From Cryptomeria japonica (Eukaryota; Streptophyta; Pinopsida; Cupressales; Cupressaceae): a DNA stretch of 64,000 nucleotides. Positions 35,905-47,515 of the stretch are shown piece by piece (within the stretch, counting starts at the first letter, position 1; the number at the start of each line of letters is the position of its first letter). Where the stretch lies: the NCBI RefSeq assembly GCF_030272615.1, contig NC_081410.1, positions 567,381,152 to 567,445,151 of the forward strand. The letters run 5' to 3'. The translations under genes and the position numbers were made by a program. The notes beneath the pieces are model-generated. The model ran no database searches and was not told the DNA's origin. It worked only from the letters and a program-made list of their open reading frames with translations.

Positions 35905-38270
35905 TTAAACTCATATGGGATTTCATCTAGGCCAATTAAAAATTTGATGAAATATTTCATAATGTGGCTTGGGATATCTATTTGTACACTAAAGGAGCTA
36001 GGACTTTGTCTTATTGATGTAAACAAACAAGACATTACTCTTCTTGCTAAATGGATTGTCAGAGCCTATGATGATAATGAGGCCTAAAATGTTTTTTCTA
36101 ATAAATCATATTGTCATCGCCTTACCATATGGGCATTTTGCCTAGAATGAACTCAGATTTCATTCTCTTTCCATTGTGCCAATGCCCATAAAAATCAATG
36201 ACATGTTTTGTTACCAAAAGTATACAAACAACTTGGAAGTTTATCAAGTCATGTTTCTCTAGAATGGGGATAATTTTGCAATGGCTTAAATCCATCAATC
36301 AAAATCCATATGGTGGTCCCCCATTATTGTTTTTCTAGATAAGCCACTCACAAATACTCCCTAGCTTCACTCCCTTATTTTTTTTAGAAAGGGACTTAGG
36401 CATCATAAATGCATCTACTTCAAAACCAATTCCACATGGCTCTTTTGGCCTCAAGCAAGAGAAAATTTGAATTTATCGTAGTTCAATTTTTTGACCTATT
36501 ATGCTATAATTGATGATACCTCTTCTCAACAAATGTGAAAGAATTTGAGCAATCGTTTTGGCCTTGATGAAAAGAATTATGAAAAGAATTATAATTGGTA
36601 TATCAATATTCCCTTCCATAATTACACTATAAAGAAAGGCTACAAGTGGATCTTGCCTCACTTACCCATGATTCAAATTTTGAATTTGATAGATGGTCTC
36701 TTCAATCTCCCCAATTTCATCTAGAACTTGTAAGATTTCAATCAATAGGGTATTTTGGAGCATAAAATTGTTCAATTTGCCTATCATTTGCTATATTAGG
36801 CCTTGTCAATTGGCACATGTTTGATACATCTTGACATTTTCAATCAAAGATGTCCTTTTTGTGGAAAACCTAAAACTATATTCTACCTTTTGAAACATTG
36901 AGTTCATGCCCAAGATATGTGGCACTAGATACATGACTTTTTATAATCCTTAGGACCTAAATTGTTCACTTTGCACAATGTCATTCTAAAAGACACAACT
37001 GAATTTCCTAATAAATTGTACTAGTTGTGGTATGCTCTTGAACTATAGATTATTTTCTACATTTGTCCAAAGAAATACTTCTTTTCCATTTTGCTCAGTC
37101 TTCTACATATATTGATTTTTCTACTCCAAATGGCTGATTATTTTTAATGTGCTCATTCAAATCCAAGTTCAATCCATCAAGGTTGCATGCAAGCTTTGAC
37201 ATCTTGAAAAAAAAAATGGACCACTAGGGGAAATACCTATGCATGGTGACCAAAGTGCCACCTTCACCATCATTTACCAAATCCTCTTATCAATGTAGGA
37301 GGCACAACCACTTGGCGTCCACACATCACTATTGAGAAAATATTTATAGAGCCACCACCACCTAGATGGCAACATTTTGGTTGAACCACTCCTCCTCAAC
37401 CTTCAAATAGCTAAAGTGGGTGGTCTCCACCTGCATAGACCCTGAATGATGTGAGTGGGCTCCTCTTGACAAAAGGAAGATTTCCTTGACTTCAACTTGG
37501 TATCTCTCAATTGAGATTTATCCAAAATCAAACTCAAGAGGTTCTCGAGGAAGATGAAATGATTGTTAATGATGGGTGGGAACCTATGGATGGTCACAAA
37601 TTTAACAAATGATGGGTGGGATCTAACCCTAATGGACAAGACCTTCCCCCTGATATTGGTACATTGTCCTTGCAACTTAATATTTTTTTTGTATTAGAAA
37701 TAAAAAAGATCACATCAAAAGTCCTTCCATGCAAAGTAAAAAGGATGTAGAATTCTATCAGAAGGACTAAAACATAGTATATCTAGATCATGCATACATT
37801 TCTTTTCATAACAAGCAGGACTCGATCATCTCAAACATATATCATAGGCTTGCTCTAACAAAATGCCCCAACCCTAGGCCTATATTGTTATATAGGTATC
37901 ATAACAAAAAATTCCAAAACTCCTTGAAAATGTAGTTATAATATCAAATATATATATAGAGCATCCTTTAATATATTCATCATCCTTCCAATTTGTCAAA
38001 TATACATATGTTATATAGAGGGTGACAACCATTGTGGTTACAAGAATTAACCAATTGTAATCTTAGAAGTAGTGGTTCAAATACAAATTTTCACCACTTT
38101 AATTGTTCTTTTTGAAGAATCACAAATGACACAATATGTACTAGACTGGCCCCAATTGCCCCAAGACACATTTTTGAAATTTAATTTCTATGAGCCTTCC
38201 AAGAGTGGAGTCCACTTAATTCTCGAGCACTCAACTAAGAATATAATAGAATTTGAGATCGCATGAATAA
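35905..38270 (+). pseudogene. LINE pol remnant: RT C-terminus, zinc-binding and RNase H parts
   Basis: Frames with stops read LGLCLIDVNKQDITLLAKWI near 36000, like the plant LINE 'kGGLGi.nl...N.aLL.KW' segment. At 36847 follows RCPFCGKPKTIFYLLKH, a stop, and VHAQDMWH, the reverse-transcriptase zinc-binding (zf-RVT) pattern, with LWYALEL and FYICPKKYF after it. At about 38125-38265 an open frame reads LPQDTFLKFNFYEPSK and HLILEHSTKNIIEFEIA, like the LINE RNase H start 'lKlNfDGask...gvvlRdh.GniI.af', with the catalytic Asp changed. The stretch 37140-38040 between these parts is unrecognised. Confidence 0.6.
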
Positions 38271-39308
38271 AAGCTTTTAACACATTAATATATGATATTT
38301 TTATTGAAAACAAAACATGACAATTTTATTCACCAAAAATCAAACATAAAATAAATTTGATAATAAAGATTCCAAATAAACTTAGTCGCATTACTTCAAT
38401 GCGATAATCTTTTTAACAAACACTTCCAAATAGCCTCTAATAAGATTCAGAGCAAAATTATATCAAATGTGTCATAGGACACTTGAATCTTATACAATAC
38501 CCAAAAAAACAATTTACAAAATACCAAGACAAAAATAAATTTTAAACCCTAGCCCAAAGAGACGTTGGGATCGGAGAGCCGCGCAGGAAGAAGTTTGAAA
38601 AATATCCTTTAAACGTCTTCAATTCATTATTATGCCGATTTGAAAACACGGGGACGGAAACAAGTTTACCAGTGACAGCTGGAAAAGATTAACTCCACGG
38701 AATCTGGCTATGAAATATACACTTTAGCCGGAGAAAAACTGAATTAACCAAAATCTAGTGGGCTATCATACAAAAGGGAATCCCTGGTTTAGGGAAGCTA
38801 GGCGGTGTCTTGCCCTGCAAAACCCCGCCCTGATTAGTCGGTATCGAAAGTGTCTGGTAGAAAACAGGTATTTCCATGGTACCCTTTATCTCGGTACTAC
38901 TGCAATAGTCTAATGGCTAATGGGAACCCTTAATTCTCCCACAATAGTAGTTCTCATTACGATATGATTTTCTTCAGCATATGTTTCTGCTATTACATAC
39001 CATGTTCCATCTTGGACAGTTAACTGTCATATATACATTTTTTCAGTCAAATTCAAGTGAATACCATAAAATTGCTCCCCAATTTATACAGCTGAAATGT
39101 TCCCAGCCCTAATCTGGTTTCGAGGGGTACCCCACCATATAAATGATGAACTAAATATGGCATCCAGTAGCTTGAATCAGTTTCAGTTCTCATTTAGTCT
39201 TGAACTTATTAATAAACTTTGCTACTAAGGTGTTCTTATATTGGAATTACGTCAAATACTTTAAACTGTAAGGTAAAGAGCTCAACTAATCCAAAATTTA
39301 CAGAAGCT
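38271..39308 (-). other. 3' flank of the TauE/SafE gene
   Basis: Non-coding. It should contain the 3' UTR; I could not fix a polyadenylation site. 38560-38830 is GC-richer than its surroundings. Confidence 0.4.
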
Positions 39309-39617
39309 TCAGCATGGTGCTCTGAAACCCATATAATCTCCGTGTTGATATTGTCTCCATACGTCAATTGCTCCAAAGGTGGTCATAAGGATGGCACTTA
39401 TGGCCATTACAGTGCTAACAGAGAAAATGATTAGGGAAACTCTCCCATGTTTCGTGATTGCTCGTTGGATGATGACAAGACCTAACGCTGAAGAAATAAA
39501 GCTTGCAATTGAGAAAAAAACTGCATGCTCCAAAGGTACCAATCCTAACAACAAAAACTGTGCTACAGACATGGAAGCAGAGAAAAACACCATGAATGCA
39601 CATGTTGCAGCTGTTAC
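39309..39617 (-). CDS. TauE/SafE gene, last exon
   Basis: 102 codons plus stop, starting VTAATCAFMVFFSASMS and ending DYMGFRAPC. It holds the last membrane segments. The antisense frame at 39379-39663 is a shadow. Confidence 0.88.
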   Translation of the reverse strand, partial: VTAATCAFMVFFSASMSVAQFLLLGLVPLEHAVFFSIASFISSALGLVIIQRAITKHGRVSLIIFSVSTVMAISAILMTTFGAIDVWRQYQHGDYMGFRAPC

Positions 39618-42600
39618 CTGCCAATCAAATAGTGATCTGTTCAAGTATTTTACTGTAACCTAGATAAACACACTTTCATATGAAACAGCATAAAACGACA
39701 AACATCCTACCCGATTTGGCTCATGTCTAAGAGCTTTGCACAGTAAAACTGTGTTACCTGAGGTGACAGTCCAATTTGGAGAAGAAAAGGGTTTATAATC
39801 ATTCCTCCCCCTACACCAAGCATACCTCCAAGCATTCCTGCTACCAATGCCATTGTTGAAAACAAAACTGTTTCACAACCTCTAGTAGTAGTTTTTGATG
39901 GTACCTGCACAGTAAGTAGGACTCTGACCATAAGAATCTATATTGATTCCACACTATACAGTATATAGTCTGCTCTTACAACCTAAAACGGTGAACCATC
40001 TGTAATACGTACACATCACCTTTTCATTGAAATGAATTCCTGAATTTCCAGATCGAGATGCCATGCAAAATGTCACTGCAAGAGCAAGAGGAATTTGAAG
40101 TCCCGATATAAGCCAGTATCCAAGTCCACATGGTTGTATGTGAAAGATATTCTGCTTTGCAATCAAAACATCTTCAGTAGCATGCAAATAATTGAAAATT
40201 CTGCAGTCTAACCTTGCATCGTTACTTAAACAACCATTCTCTTGTATTTATAGAATCCAAAAAAAGGTCCTGCCTTTATTAGTATGTTATAAGAGAACAT
40301 TGCATGATAAGATGTGCAAATTTTATAACCTAATCAAGCTAGGTGATAAGGTAGTTGGTCTCCCAAATGCATCTGTTTTTATGAATTCGGCTTTTCAAGA
40401 AGCATCCCTTTAATGAATCGATCCTTAGAGGTCTGATGGTTCTGATTAGTAATGTCGTTTTTGTTTGCATGAACCTTACAATCAACCTACTCTTTAAGAT
40501 ATCCCGATTTCTATTATTGGAAATCAGACCTATGCATATCAAAACCCACAGCTGCTATGTAAATCTGGAGCTGGTCCCCTTCTTGATGCTCTGAATGGGA
40601 AATATGCCTTTCATTGTGATAATTATAAAATATTAAAATCTAATCAAAATAAATTTCTGGCTTTTGCATGAAGCTGCAAGACAGAGAAACACGATCACAG
40701 AAGCCAAAAGAATTTTTTTAATAATTGACTGTTTCATCTCCAGAAAAGCAGAGTTCAGAGGGAAATTGATTGAAAGAACGAGAGATATTATATTAATGTA
40801 TCAAATACTTTAGGGGAACTTAGCATATCTAGGATTCTGACCTGTGAACTGGGGACTCACTACATATATGCCCTGGATAAGGATGTTTTGGCACTATGTT
40901 AGACTGTAGTAGTTTGTGGATCAGATATCCTACTCCTTACATGAATGCCTTAAAAAGTATGGTAAGCAGAAATAGCTACAAAAGGGGATATTAGAGTGTA
41001 GAAATAGCTTCAAAAGGAAAGGTTAGAGTGTATGCCATTTCGACACAAACTGCACTATATGAATGGTGCAGACTTAATGTGGTGTAGTTGAAAGGTTGGA
41101 TATCCTACTCCCTACCAGATTTGCCTAAACAAGGAATTCAGGAAAAATTGGATGCTAAAGATTTCTGAGGAAGTTAAAATATTGGAGATTTTCACCCTCT
41201 CACCGGGCACAGAACTAATGATGCACCCTCACAATTGATGCGGTACATTTTGTAGGTCATATATCCTACTCCATAAAAGGAGCACCTAAAAAGTACAGTA
41301 AGTAGAAATAGCAACTAAAAGATAGTTTAGGATATAAAGAGTATGTGACCCACAACATGCATATTGTCAATTGAGAAGACTCAATCCATAGAAGTGTAAG
41401 TAGATTGACCTGGCTGGATGTGGTGTAGTTTGTGAGTCCAATTTCCTACTCCTAAAGGTTTTCCTTAAAAAGCTTATAGATATCCAATGGAGCTGTTGTC
41501 TTCTAGTTAGTGCCATTCAGTTCAAACAAAGGTACAGAATACAAATGGAATTTGTTTCCACTCTAAGCCATGTATAAAAGCGTGTTTTTTTTTTATCTAG
41601 GCAGGAATAACTATTCCTACCTGCAGTGTACCAAGAGGGATTTAAAAGAAGTGTAAACCTTAAAACAAATGAAACACATGAAATAAGCTACATCACTGTG
41701 TTTACATAACTTCTTATCTCGGCATCCTCTAAGTACGCACATCAGATAAAATGAAACCCACAAAAGCACCAGTATATTCAACTCCTCCGTAAAATCAACT
41801 GTAGCCCCTTTTTCTATTGAAGAGGGGTTTCAATAAACTCTTTCTACTGTCTTGGGACAATATGGAAAGGCACCTAAATATGAAAAAGAAAGGCTAAAGT
41901 TCACTTCCAATATATAGAATTTGGTTTTCGTGTATAAAGGATCCTTGGTCTCCCAAACACAGTGTGCTCCAACCAAAGATCACCTTTTGTTGAGTATATT
42001 TGCAATACTTTAAAATCTTAAATGCAGAATGTAAATTGACAAAAATCAATCAGAGTCTACCTAGAATGCACAGTAACATCTCTAGTCCTTTCTATTTTTA
42101 TTTAAATTGCACAACTAGTAAATAATGTATAAGAGAAAGCAACTTTTAATTCCCAAATCAAACTAGTAAGTGATGTATAAGAGAAAGCAGCTTTTAATTC
42201 CCAAATCAAAAATAATAATACCATGAATGCAACTATAAGAATTCGGAAACTCCAAGATACAATCTAAATGAACAAGAAGCTATGAATGAATTCCAAAATC
42301 CACAAGAGAAAAAATGAAAACTGGAATGCTGTAACTGTGTAGATATTCCTTCAAAGTGGACTCTACCAACTGAAACCCTCAGATTTCCAAAGGAAATCCA
42401 ATCCACCTACCTGAGTTCTGGATTCCATTGTTAAGTGTAAGTAGAAAGAGGACAGTCTTGATTCATATACCGATGGCTAATAGCTGCAAATAACTACTGA
42501 TGTGAACTGGCTAAGAAGACAGTGCTAGAGCAGAAAAAAAGGATGGGGATGTAGAAGGGAAAGACTGCCATAGTATGCCTCCTGTAGAAATAACAGGTAG

Positions 42601-45542
42601 ATTTGTTGGCAGTTCCAAAAATCCTTGAAGCAAAAAGCGAGAGATGAGAGATAAGAAGCAGTAAAACGAGAATATGGCTCTCCCCTTCATTAGTAGAATT
42701 TCAGCACCAAACTAGTAGAGGCATGATGCGGGAAAAGAACAGAGAATACTCAGCCTCGTGAGGATTACTTATAAAAGAAGTGGAAAATTGTAGTGAACCA
42801 ATCAAATCATATTTGCTGGAAAATAATAGATAGAATATTGGACCTTGCGGATTGCATGTAATTTAATAGCAGAAGGTCGCAGTACACTAATCCAGGCGAA
42901 GTTTGAAAAATTCTATTGCAAAGGTATGAGTGCAATAATGGTATACCGTATAAGCATGAGATAGGGAATATATTGGGTCAGTTGTGTTTATATAGAACTA
43001 TTCAGGGTTGGACTAGGAATGATATAATCCTCCCAAATAGAAAGAGTTAAAATCAAACCTAATGAAAACAGTTGTTAAGAGTGAGATAAGACAAAGATGC
43101 AAAATTCAGGCAACAGAAAACAAACACTATTGATTGAAAACTAACCATGGTGTGCATCATTGATCCGGTCTTCAATTCATATGGTCATCTGTGTCCTATA
43201 ATTCACTCTTGATGGTCCTAGCAGCAGCTCGCCATCAAGGGTGAGCTCTAGGACACAGTAGCTGTTTGACTCTAATTTGCTACATATGAAGGACTCAGTG
43301 GGTGAAGTAGAAATAGCAGAAAATGGAGTTGAGAAAGAAATAGGTGGGGGGTGAAGGATGGGGGAGGGGCAGAGAGAGAGGATCAGATCTCCTTTTCGAG
43401 CAGGAGAGTATTTAGAAGGAAATAGGTGGAGAGAGAGAGAGAGAATTCCGTGTATATGTGAATGGATCGGCATCAATGTAGTAATTTGAGTGTCAGATAT
43501 CCTACTCCTCACAGGACTTCCTGTGAAGTGTAAACTACAGAAGGAAAAGACAGCTACTAAAAAACAGCTTGAATATCTGAGATTCAACCCGTGGCAATGG
43601 ATTGGCAGTGATATAACACAGGTAACAGTTTAGATATCCTACTTTCTAAAGGACCATCTACAAAGAATTCTCATGCAGTTTCATTTAGAAGAATTCTTCC
43701 TAAAATAAAATAAAAATGATACATAGGAAAGACAACTGCCAAAATTGAGTTTAGGACACCTAAGATTCCCACGTCAGAGCCGAAAGATTTTTTTTCTTGC
43801 ATGTGGGAATGGATTGGCATAGTTAAGGTGGTGCAGTTTATGGATCAGAAAACATACTCCGGAAAAGAATACCTAAAAAGTACAGTAACTACAATTTTAC
43901 AATAGCAACTAAAGGGCAGCTTAAGATATCCAAGTTTATAACACTCAAACTACATCAAATAAACGGTGCAGTCTTAATGGTGTGTAGTTTGTAGGTCAGA
44001 TATCCTACGCAGGAAAGCAATGTGTAAAACAACCACTGGCTATTCTAACGGCTGTGGTCTAGCGGTTAGTGCCACCCGGTGCAATCCCAGAGGGCAAGCT
44101 CCCTACATTAATGCAGGGTTCAGAGTACATTTTTTTTAAATGGAGATTTTTTCACCCAGACTTACATGCATGAAAGTGTGCTTAGGACAATTCTAAAATG
44201 GAGGTTTGTTCCATTCCAGGCCATCTTTGTAAGCGTGTTGATCATATACCTTAAGACAGAACATGGAAATAAAAGAGGACTGCATCAACATGTTTATATA
44301 CCTTCTATTGGTCTACTCCCAGTATAAGCACTAAATGAAATAAAACCCCCACAAAGAGCCAGTAAAATCAATTATACGTGTTATAAACTTCTAATTACAA
44401 TGTACCAAGATGTTTCAGAATTAGTGTAAACCCTAAAAGAATGTACACACCCAAAAATAGACTGCACCATCATGTTCACATGCCTTCTTATATTGGCCTC
44501 CTCTGAGTATGTTCACCAAATAAAATGAAACCCACACAAGCACCAGTAAAGTCCATTCCTTCACGGGAACAGCTGAAGATTGCATCCGCTTTCCATTTAA
44601 AAGTGGTACCTGCAGACTCTTTCTACCTTCTTCAGACACGATACTGGAAGGCAGTTGCATTATAATGTCCTCTGACTGTGTTTCATCACTTCTTCGTTTA
44701 TCGATTCCATTGCATATTTCTTTTGGGGTTCCATTGTGATAATCTAAGATGAGATTTCTTGATGAACTCTCCAGGGCATTTTCTTGGAGTATCTCACCTT
44801 CATGAGCCATAGACAATGTATAGTTTTTCTCTGTGTCAAGTTCAGATTTTCTTTGGTAATGAAATGTCTCTGTTTGCCACTGCCTGAGTGCACTCTTGCA
44901 ACTAGAGAAGGTAATAACTGAAAGAAATGAAGCAAGCAGGGAAGTAATAAGCCATTCAGGAAACATCACGTTACCGATGACTCCCAGGCTTATGCCCAGC
45001 AGCATATTAGGCTGGAGGAGCAGGGCAATTTCATAGTCTATCAGAGGCTCATGATTGAAGTCAGGATGGCCTCTAGGGATATAGTATATCACACTAGCAA
45101 TGGAACCCCCCAAGACCATGAAAGCTGACAGTGCTGCCGAGGTTCTGCTGTCAAACTGCAATACCAAATTCAGAATTGGGATAAATAGCCCACCACCACC
45201 AATTCCCCCAGCACTGGCAACACTCGCTGCAGCAACTGTCAAGACGGTCGCTGATACAGTTCTTAATCCAAACCTAAGAGGGGGCCACCTGGGTCCTATA
45301 TTTGTATCATTAGCCTTCTGTTTTTGCCACTGGGAAGCCATGCCTAAAACGTTTCGCCATGTGGGTGGTGCTGTCTTGGTATCATGGCAATCCAATTGAG
45401 CGATTTCTTCAGATGAGGCATCGCTCCAATATTCTCGAAATGACCCAGCAGCATCCAAATTGGCTGCAAAACTGCAAGCTTCAAGAGAAATCAATGCCAG
45501 AAACGCTGCCACCCAAAAAGGCAGTATCCATGACACTTTCAT
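39309..45542 (-). CDS. TauE/SafE-family membrane protein, four exons
   Basis: Predicted coding exons on the minus strand: 45542-44484, 40151-40020, 39904-39758 and 39617-39309, all joined in phase 0, giving about 548 residues. The protein starts with a signal-anchor-like segment (MKVSWILPFWVAAFLALISL), then two TauE/SafE halves. The first has AGGIGGGGLFIPILNLVLQF and FMVLGGSIASVIYYIPRGHP; the second has MLGGMLGVGGGMIINPFLLQ and ATCAFMVFFSASMSVAQFLL. A hydrophilic loop of about 110 residues separates them. The repeated glycine-rich motif and two-half layout are typical of plant members annotated as sulfite exporter-like proteins. Substrate and membrane are not known; a membrane of the secretory route is likely from the N-terminus. 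Intron 1 is 4332 bases and starts with GC. Plant relatives are usually somewhat shorter, so the loop may be long here. Confidence 0.85.
39758..39904 (-). CDS. TauE/SafE gene, exon 3
   Basis: 49 codons (VPSKTTTRGCETVLF ... FLLQIGLSPQ), holding the second glycine-rich TauE motif. The acceptor is CTTACTGTGCAG; the donor is CAG|GTAACA. The following intron is 140 bases. Confidence 0.88.
40020..40151 (-). CDS. TauE/SafE gene, exon 2
   Basis: 44 codons (NIFHIQPCGLGYWLISGLQI ... GNSGIHFNEK) with one membrane segment. The acceptor is TTGCAAAGCAG; the donor is AAG|GTGATG. The following intron is 115 bases. Confidence 0.85.
41690..41880 (-). pseudogene. distant duplicate of the exon-1 end inside intron 1
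   Basis: The minus strand reads LNILVLLWVSFYLMCVLRGC then RDKK, against exon 1 WTLLVLVWVSFYLVNILRGG then QYKK. Upstream, a short match to GRKSLQVPLLNGK can also be seen, after a frame-changing indel. The DNA before it (41500-41600) also matches the SINE-bearing sequence at 44050-44270, so a whole block was copied. Confidence 0.75.
42114..42209. repeat. 48-bp tandem duplication in intron 1
   Basis: ACTAGTAAATAATGTATAAG starts at 42114 and, with three or so changes, again at 42162. Both copies end in TTAATTCCCAAATCAA. Confidence 0.9.
44050..44135 (+). mobile_element. tRNA-derived SINE-like sequence in intron 1
   Basis: TGGTCTAGCGGTTAGTG (44055-44071) is a clear polymerase III A-box of the tRNA type. 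GGGTTCAGAGT at 44116-44126 is a weak B-box, followed by a T-run at 44131. It is antisense to the gene. A diverged copy (TCTAGTTAGTGCCATTCAG, about 41513) lies in the duplicated block. Confidence 0.5.
44270..44376 (-). pseudogene. adjacent duplicate of the exon-1 end inside intron 1
   Basis: The minus-strand DNA GATTTTACTGGCTCTTTGTG, followed by GGGGTTTTATTTCATTTAG, matches the exon-1 end (GGACTTTACTGGTGCTTGTG and onward) through GTTGATGCAGTC. Indels break the frame. Confidence 0.75.
44484..45542 (-). CDS. TauE/SafE gene, exon 1
   Basis: Residues 1-353. The end was placed at GGQYKK because the next exon continues in phase 0 with NIFHIQPCGLGYW, the order expected in the family. The donor there is AAG|GCATGT (GC rather than GT). 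Reading on past it gives 16 unrelated residues and a stop. The nearby GT at GGCAT|GTGAAC would make a stop at the junction with the exon 2 acceptor used here. Confidence 0.8.
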
Positions 45543-47394
45543 GGCTTGTTATACTAGTAATCTTGAAATATGAAAGCAGAGGATTTTATCTTTCGTATTG
45601 CTGTTGATTCACACAACAATTCTATTAGCAAATTTTTAATGCAATATGCCAAATACCTTGATCGCCACACTTGAAAACCATCTGCAATATGACCCCCCTA
45701 TGCATGCAAATTTTGTTTTAGATTTCTTGTCATCTTCAATTTCACACTACAGTATATCTTATCCACTTGGGTGGATTCCAGGAGGGGCACCAATATGTAA
45801 GATCGCACTACATAGCGAGAGGCCGGCTAAAGATGACACCTACATGCCTCATTAAGGCCGATCTAAATCACACCGAATAATTCCCAGATCATAAAATGCC
45901 AAAAAAGTATAATTTTTAAGCTTCACCTAAGTTGGAAGGACGTCCTTTTCAGAGCACAAACTCCACTATAGTAAGTGGATTGCATTTGTCTCTACAGTTT
46001 AATATTTTATGGACTAAGAGGTAGAGACTGAAGGTTATTTATTTATTAAAGGATTTGTTTAGAGGTCGATATCTTGTAGACAATAAAGATCTTTATTGTA
46101 TAATGGGAAATAAATAGGTCTAAAAGGTTAACAGACATTTGGGAAGAGGGGATATATATCTTTTGTATGGTCTAGAGTCAAAAAGTGGAAATATAAAACT
46201 ACTTTATTTTAGATTATCTTTGTCAAATATATAAATAATTTAGCAGATTCAGCAAGAAGAATGTTTGCAGAATGAGAAAGTTCATTATGAAGATTAACAA
46301 TTCACAAAGTAAAAATAGGCCCGCTTTCTTATTGGTCATCTTGATCTCATAGACATTAAAAGTTTGAACCTTGATAGATGTGTTAATCAAATAACATATT
46401 ATTATGTCAACAATCATTTATACTCAACCAATTGAATTACAAGCATTTAATATATAATTATAAAACAGTTTTAATTGAAAGAATGTGCCTCCTTAGAAAT
46501 CCCACAAATAGCTTCTGTAGATTTTCACACGTCAATGTGGTTTCCGTACTTGCTATTATTAGTGCAATTTATATATGTGGAGCATCAGTACACGTCCTTA
46601 TTATGCTCTTTGCAGTGGCATTGATTTTTTCAATATATTTGATTGTCTTTTATCTTTAAACTATACTTAATTCAACCGTACTCATATATTTTAAAATAGT
46701 TGCCTTGGCTTTATTAATAAAGTTAAATATAATGGGAAATTGTTGGAAGATTTAATAGTATTTTAGACTATTTATATGAAATGGTTTACTATTCAATCTA
46801 TATCAAATAATATTAATTATAATTTTTTAATACAATACAATATAAATATTATTGTAGATATCTAAATTACATCATTTTTATGATAGTTTTATAATTAATT
46901 CATTCAAATCAATTTTTTTACATCATCCTATTAATTTAATAAATTTGTTTCATGTTATGAGATCTCATATATTAATTAAATCAATTTTTTCTTAATTAAT
47001 TCATTTTTAATTGATTAATTAATTGGCAATGTTATTGTCTCAATTATTAATTAATCAATTTTAATTCTCATATTTATCCTTTAACCTTATCTTCTAGATT
47101 AATTAATAACAATCAATTTTCAAATCAATGCACTCAAAATTAATTAATCATAAAAGTAATTAATTAAGTATTCTTTCATGCATTCCGTAAATAAAAATCT
47201 ATGCACACATATATAATTAATTATGAAAATAATCGATTAATTACCCTTGCATGTCATCCTCCAATGTCAACTTCTCTTATTCACACAAAATTTTAAATTT
47301 CTATTATTTTATATGTGCACAAATCTTAAATGGAATAAAGTAAACAAGGGACACAATGGTTAGTGTTGATTGGTGAGAGAGATAAATATATAGA
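45543..47394. other. upstream region of the TauE/SafE gene and AT-rich intergenic sequence
   Basis: The 5' UTR and promoter should start at 45543 and run to higher coordinates; no clear TATA box was found. 46740-47280 is very rich in ATTAATT words. No gene was recognised. Confidence 0.4.
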
Positions 47395-47515
47395 GGGAAA
47401 GATGTTGAGAAGGGAAGAGGAAGAGGGATGTGGAGAAATACATAAAAGTAGCTATCATTTGTTTAGGTCTAGAGGCATTCTACAATGACATCAAGTGTTG
47501 AAGTGTAAATATGTT
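47395..47515. repeat. third copy of the 23-24 kb dispersed repeat family
   Basis: A purine-rich stretch (GAAGGGAAGAGGAAGAGGG) is followed by GGTCTAGAGGCATTCTACAA and TGACATCAA, matching GTCTAGAGACATCTACAATG and TGACATCAA at 24118-24152. The retroposon at 47516 interrupts it. Confidence 0.55.

Larger units (their letters stand above)
40917..44010. repeat. intron-1 dispersed repeat around ATATCCTACTCC
   Basis: GGATCAGATATCCTACTCC-like units begin at about 40917, 41097, 41255, 41434, 43490, 43623, 43846 and 43993. Most are followed by CCTAAAAAGTACAGTAAGTAG-like and AGCAACTAAAAG-like words. Spacing is about 130-220 bases in two clusters. Between the clusters (about 41830-43490) the intron holds other sequence, including a 48-bp tandem duplication. 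Confidence 0.75.

Noticed and set aside
39379-39663. 94-aa plus frame
   Set aside because: Antisense shadow of the last exon of the TauE/SafE gene.
43177-43587. 136-aa minus frame in intron 1 of the TauE/SafE gene
   Set aside because: Low-complexity Ser/Pro/His sequence partly made by GAGAGA runs; no family motif; lies within an intron.
44050-44135. Functional tRNA gene
   Set aside because: The A-box is good but the B-box is poor and no cloverleaf can be drawn; a SINE fits better.
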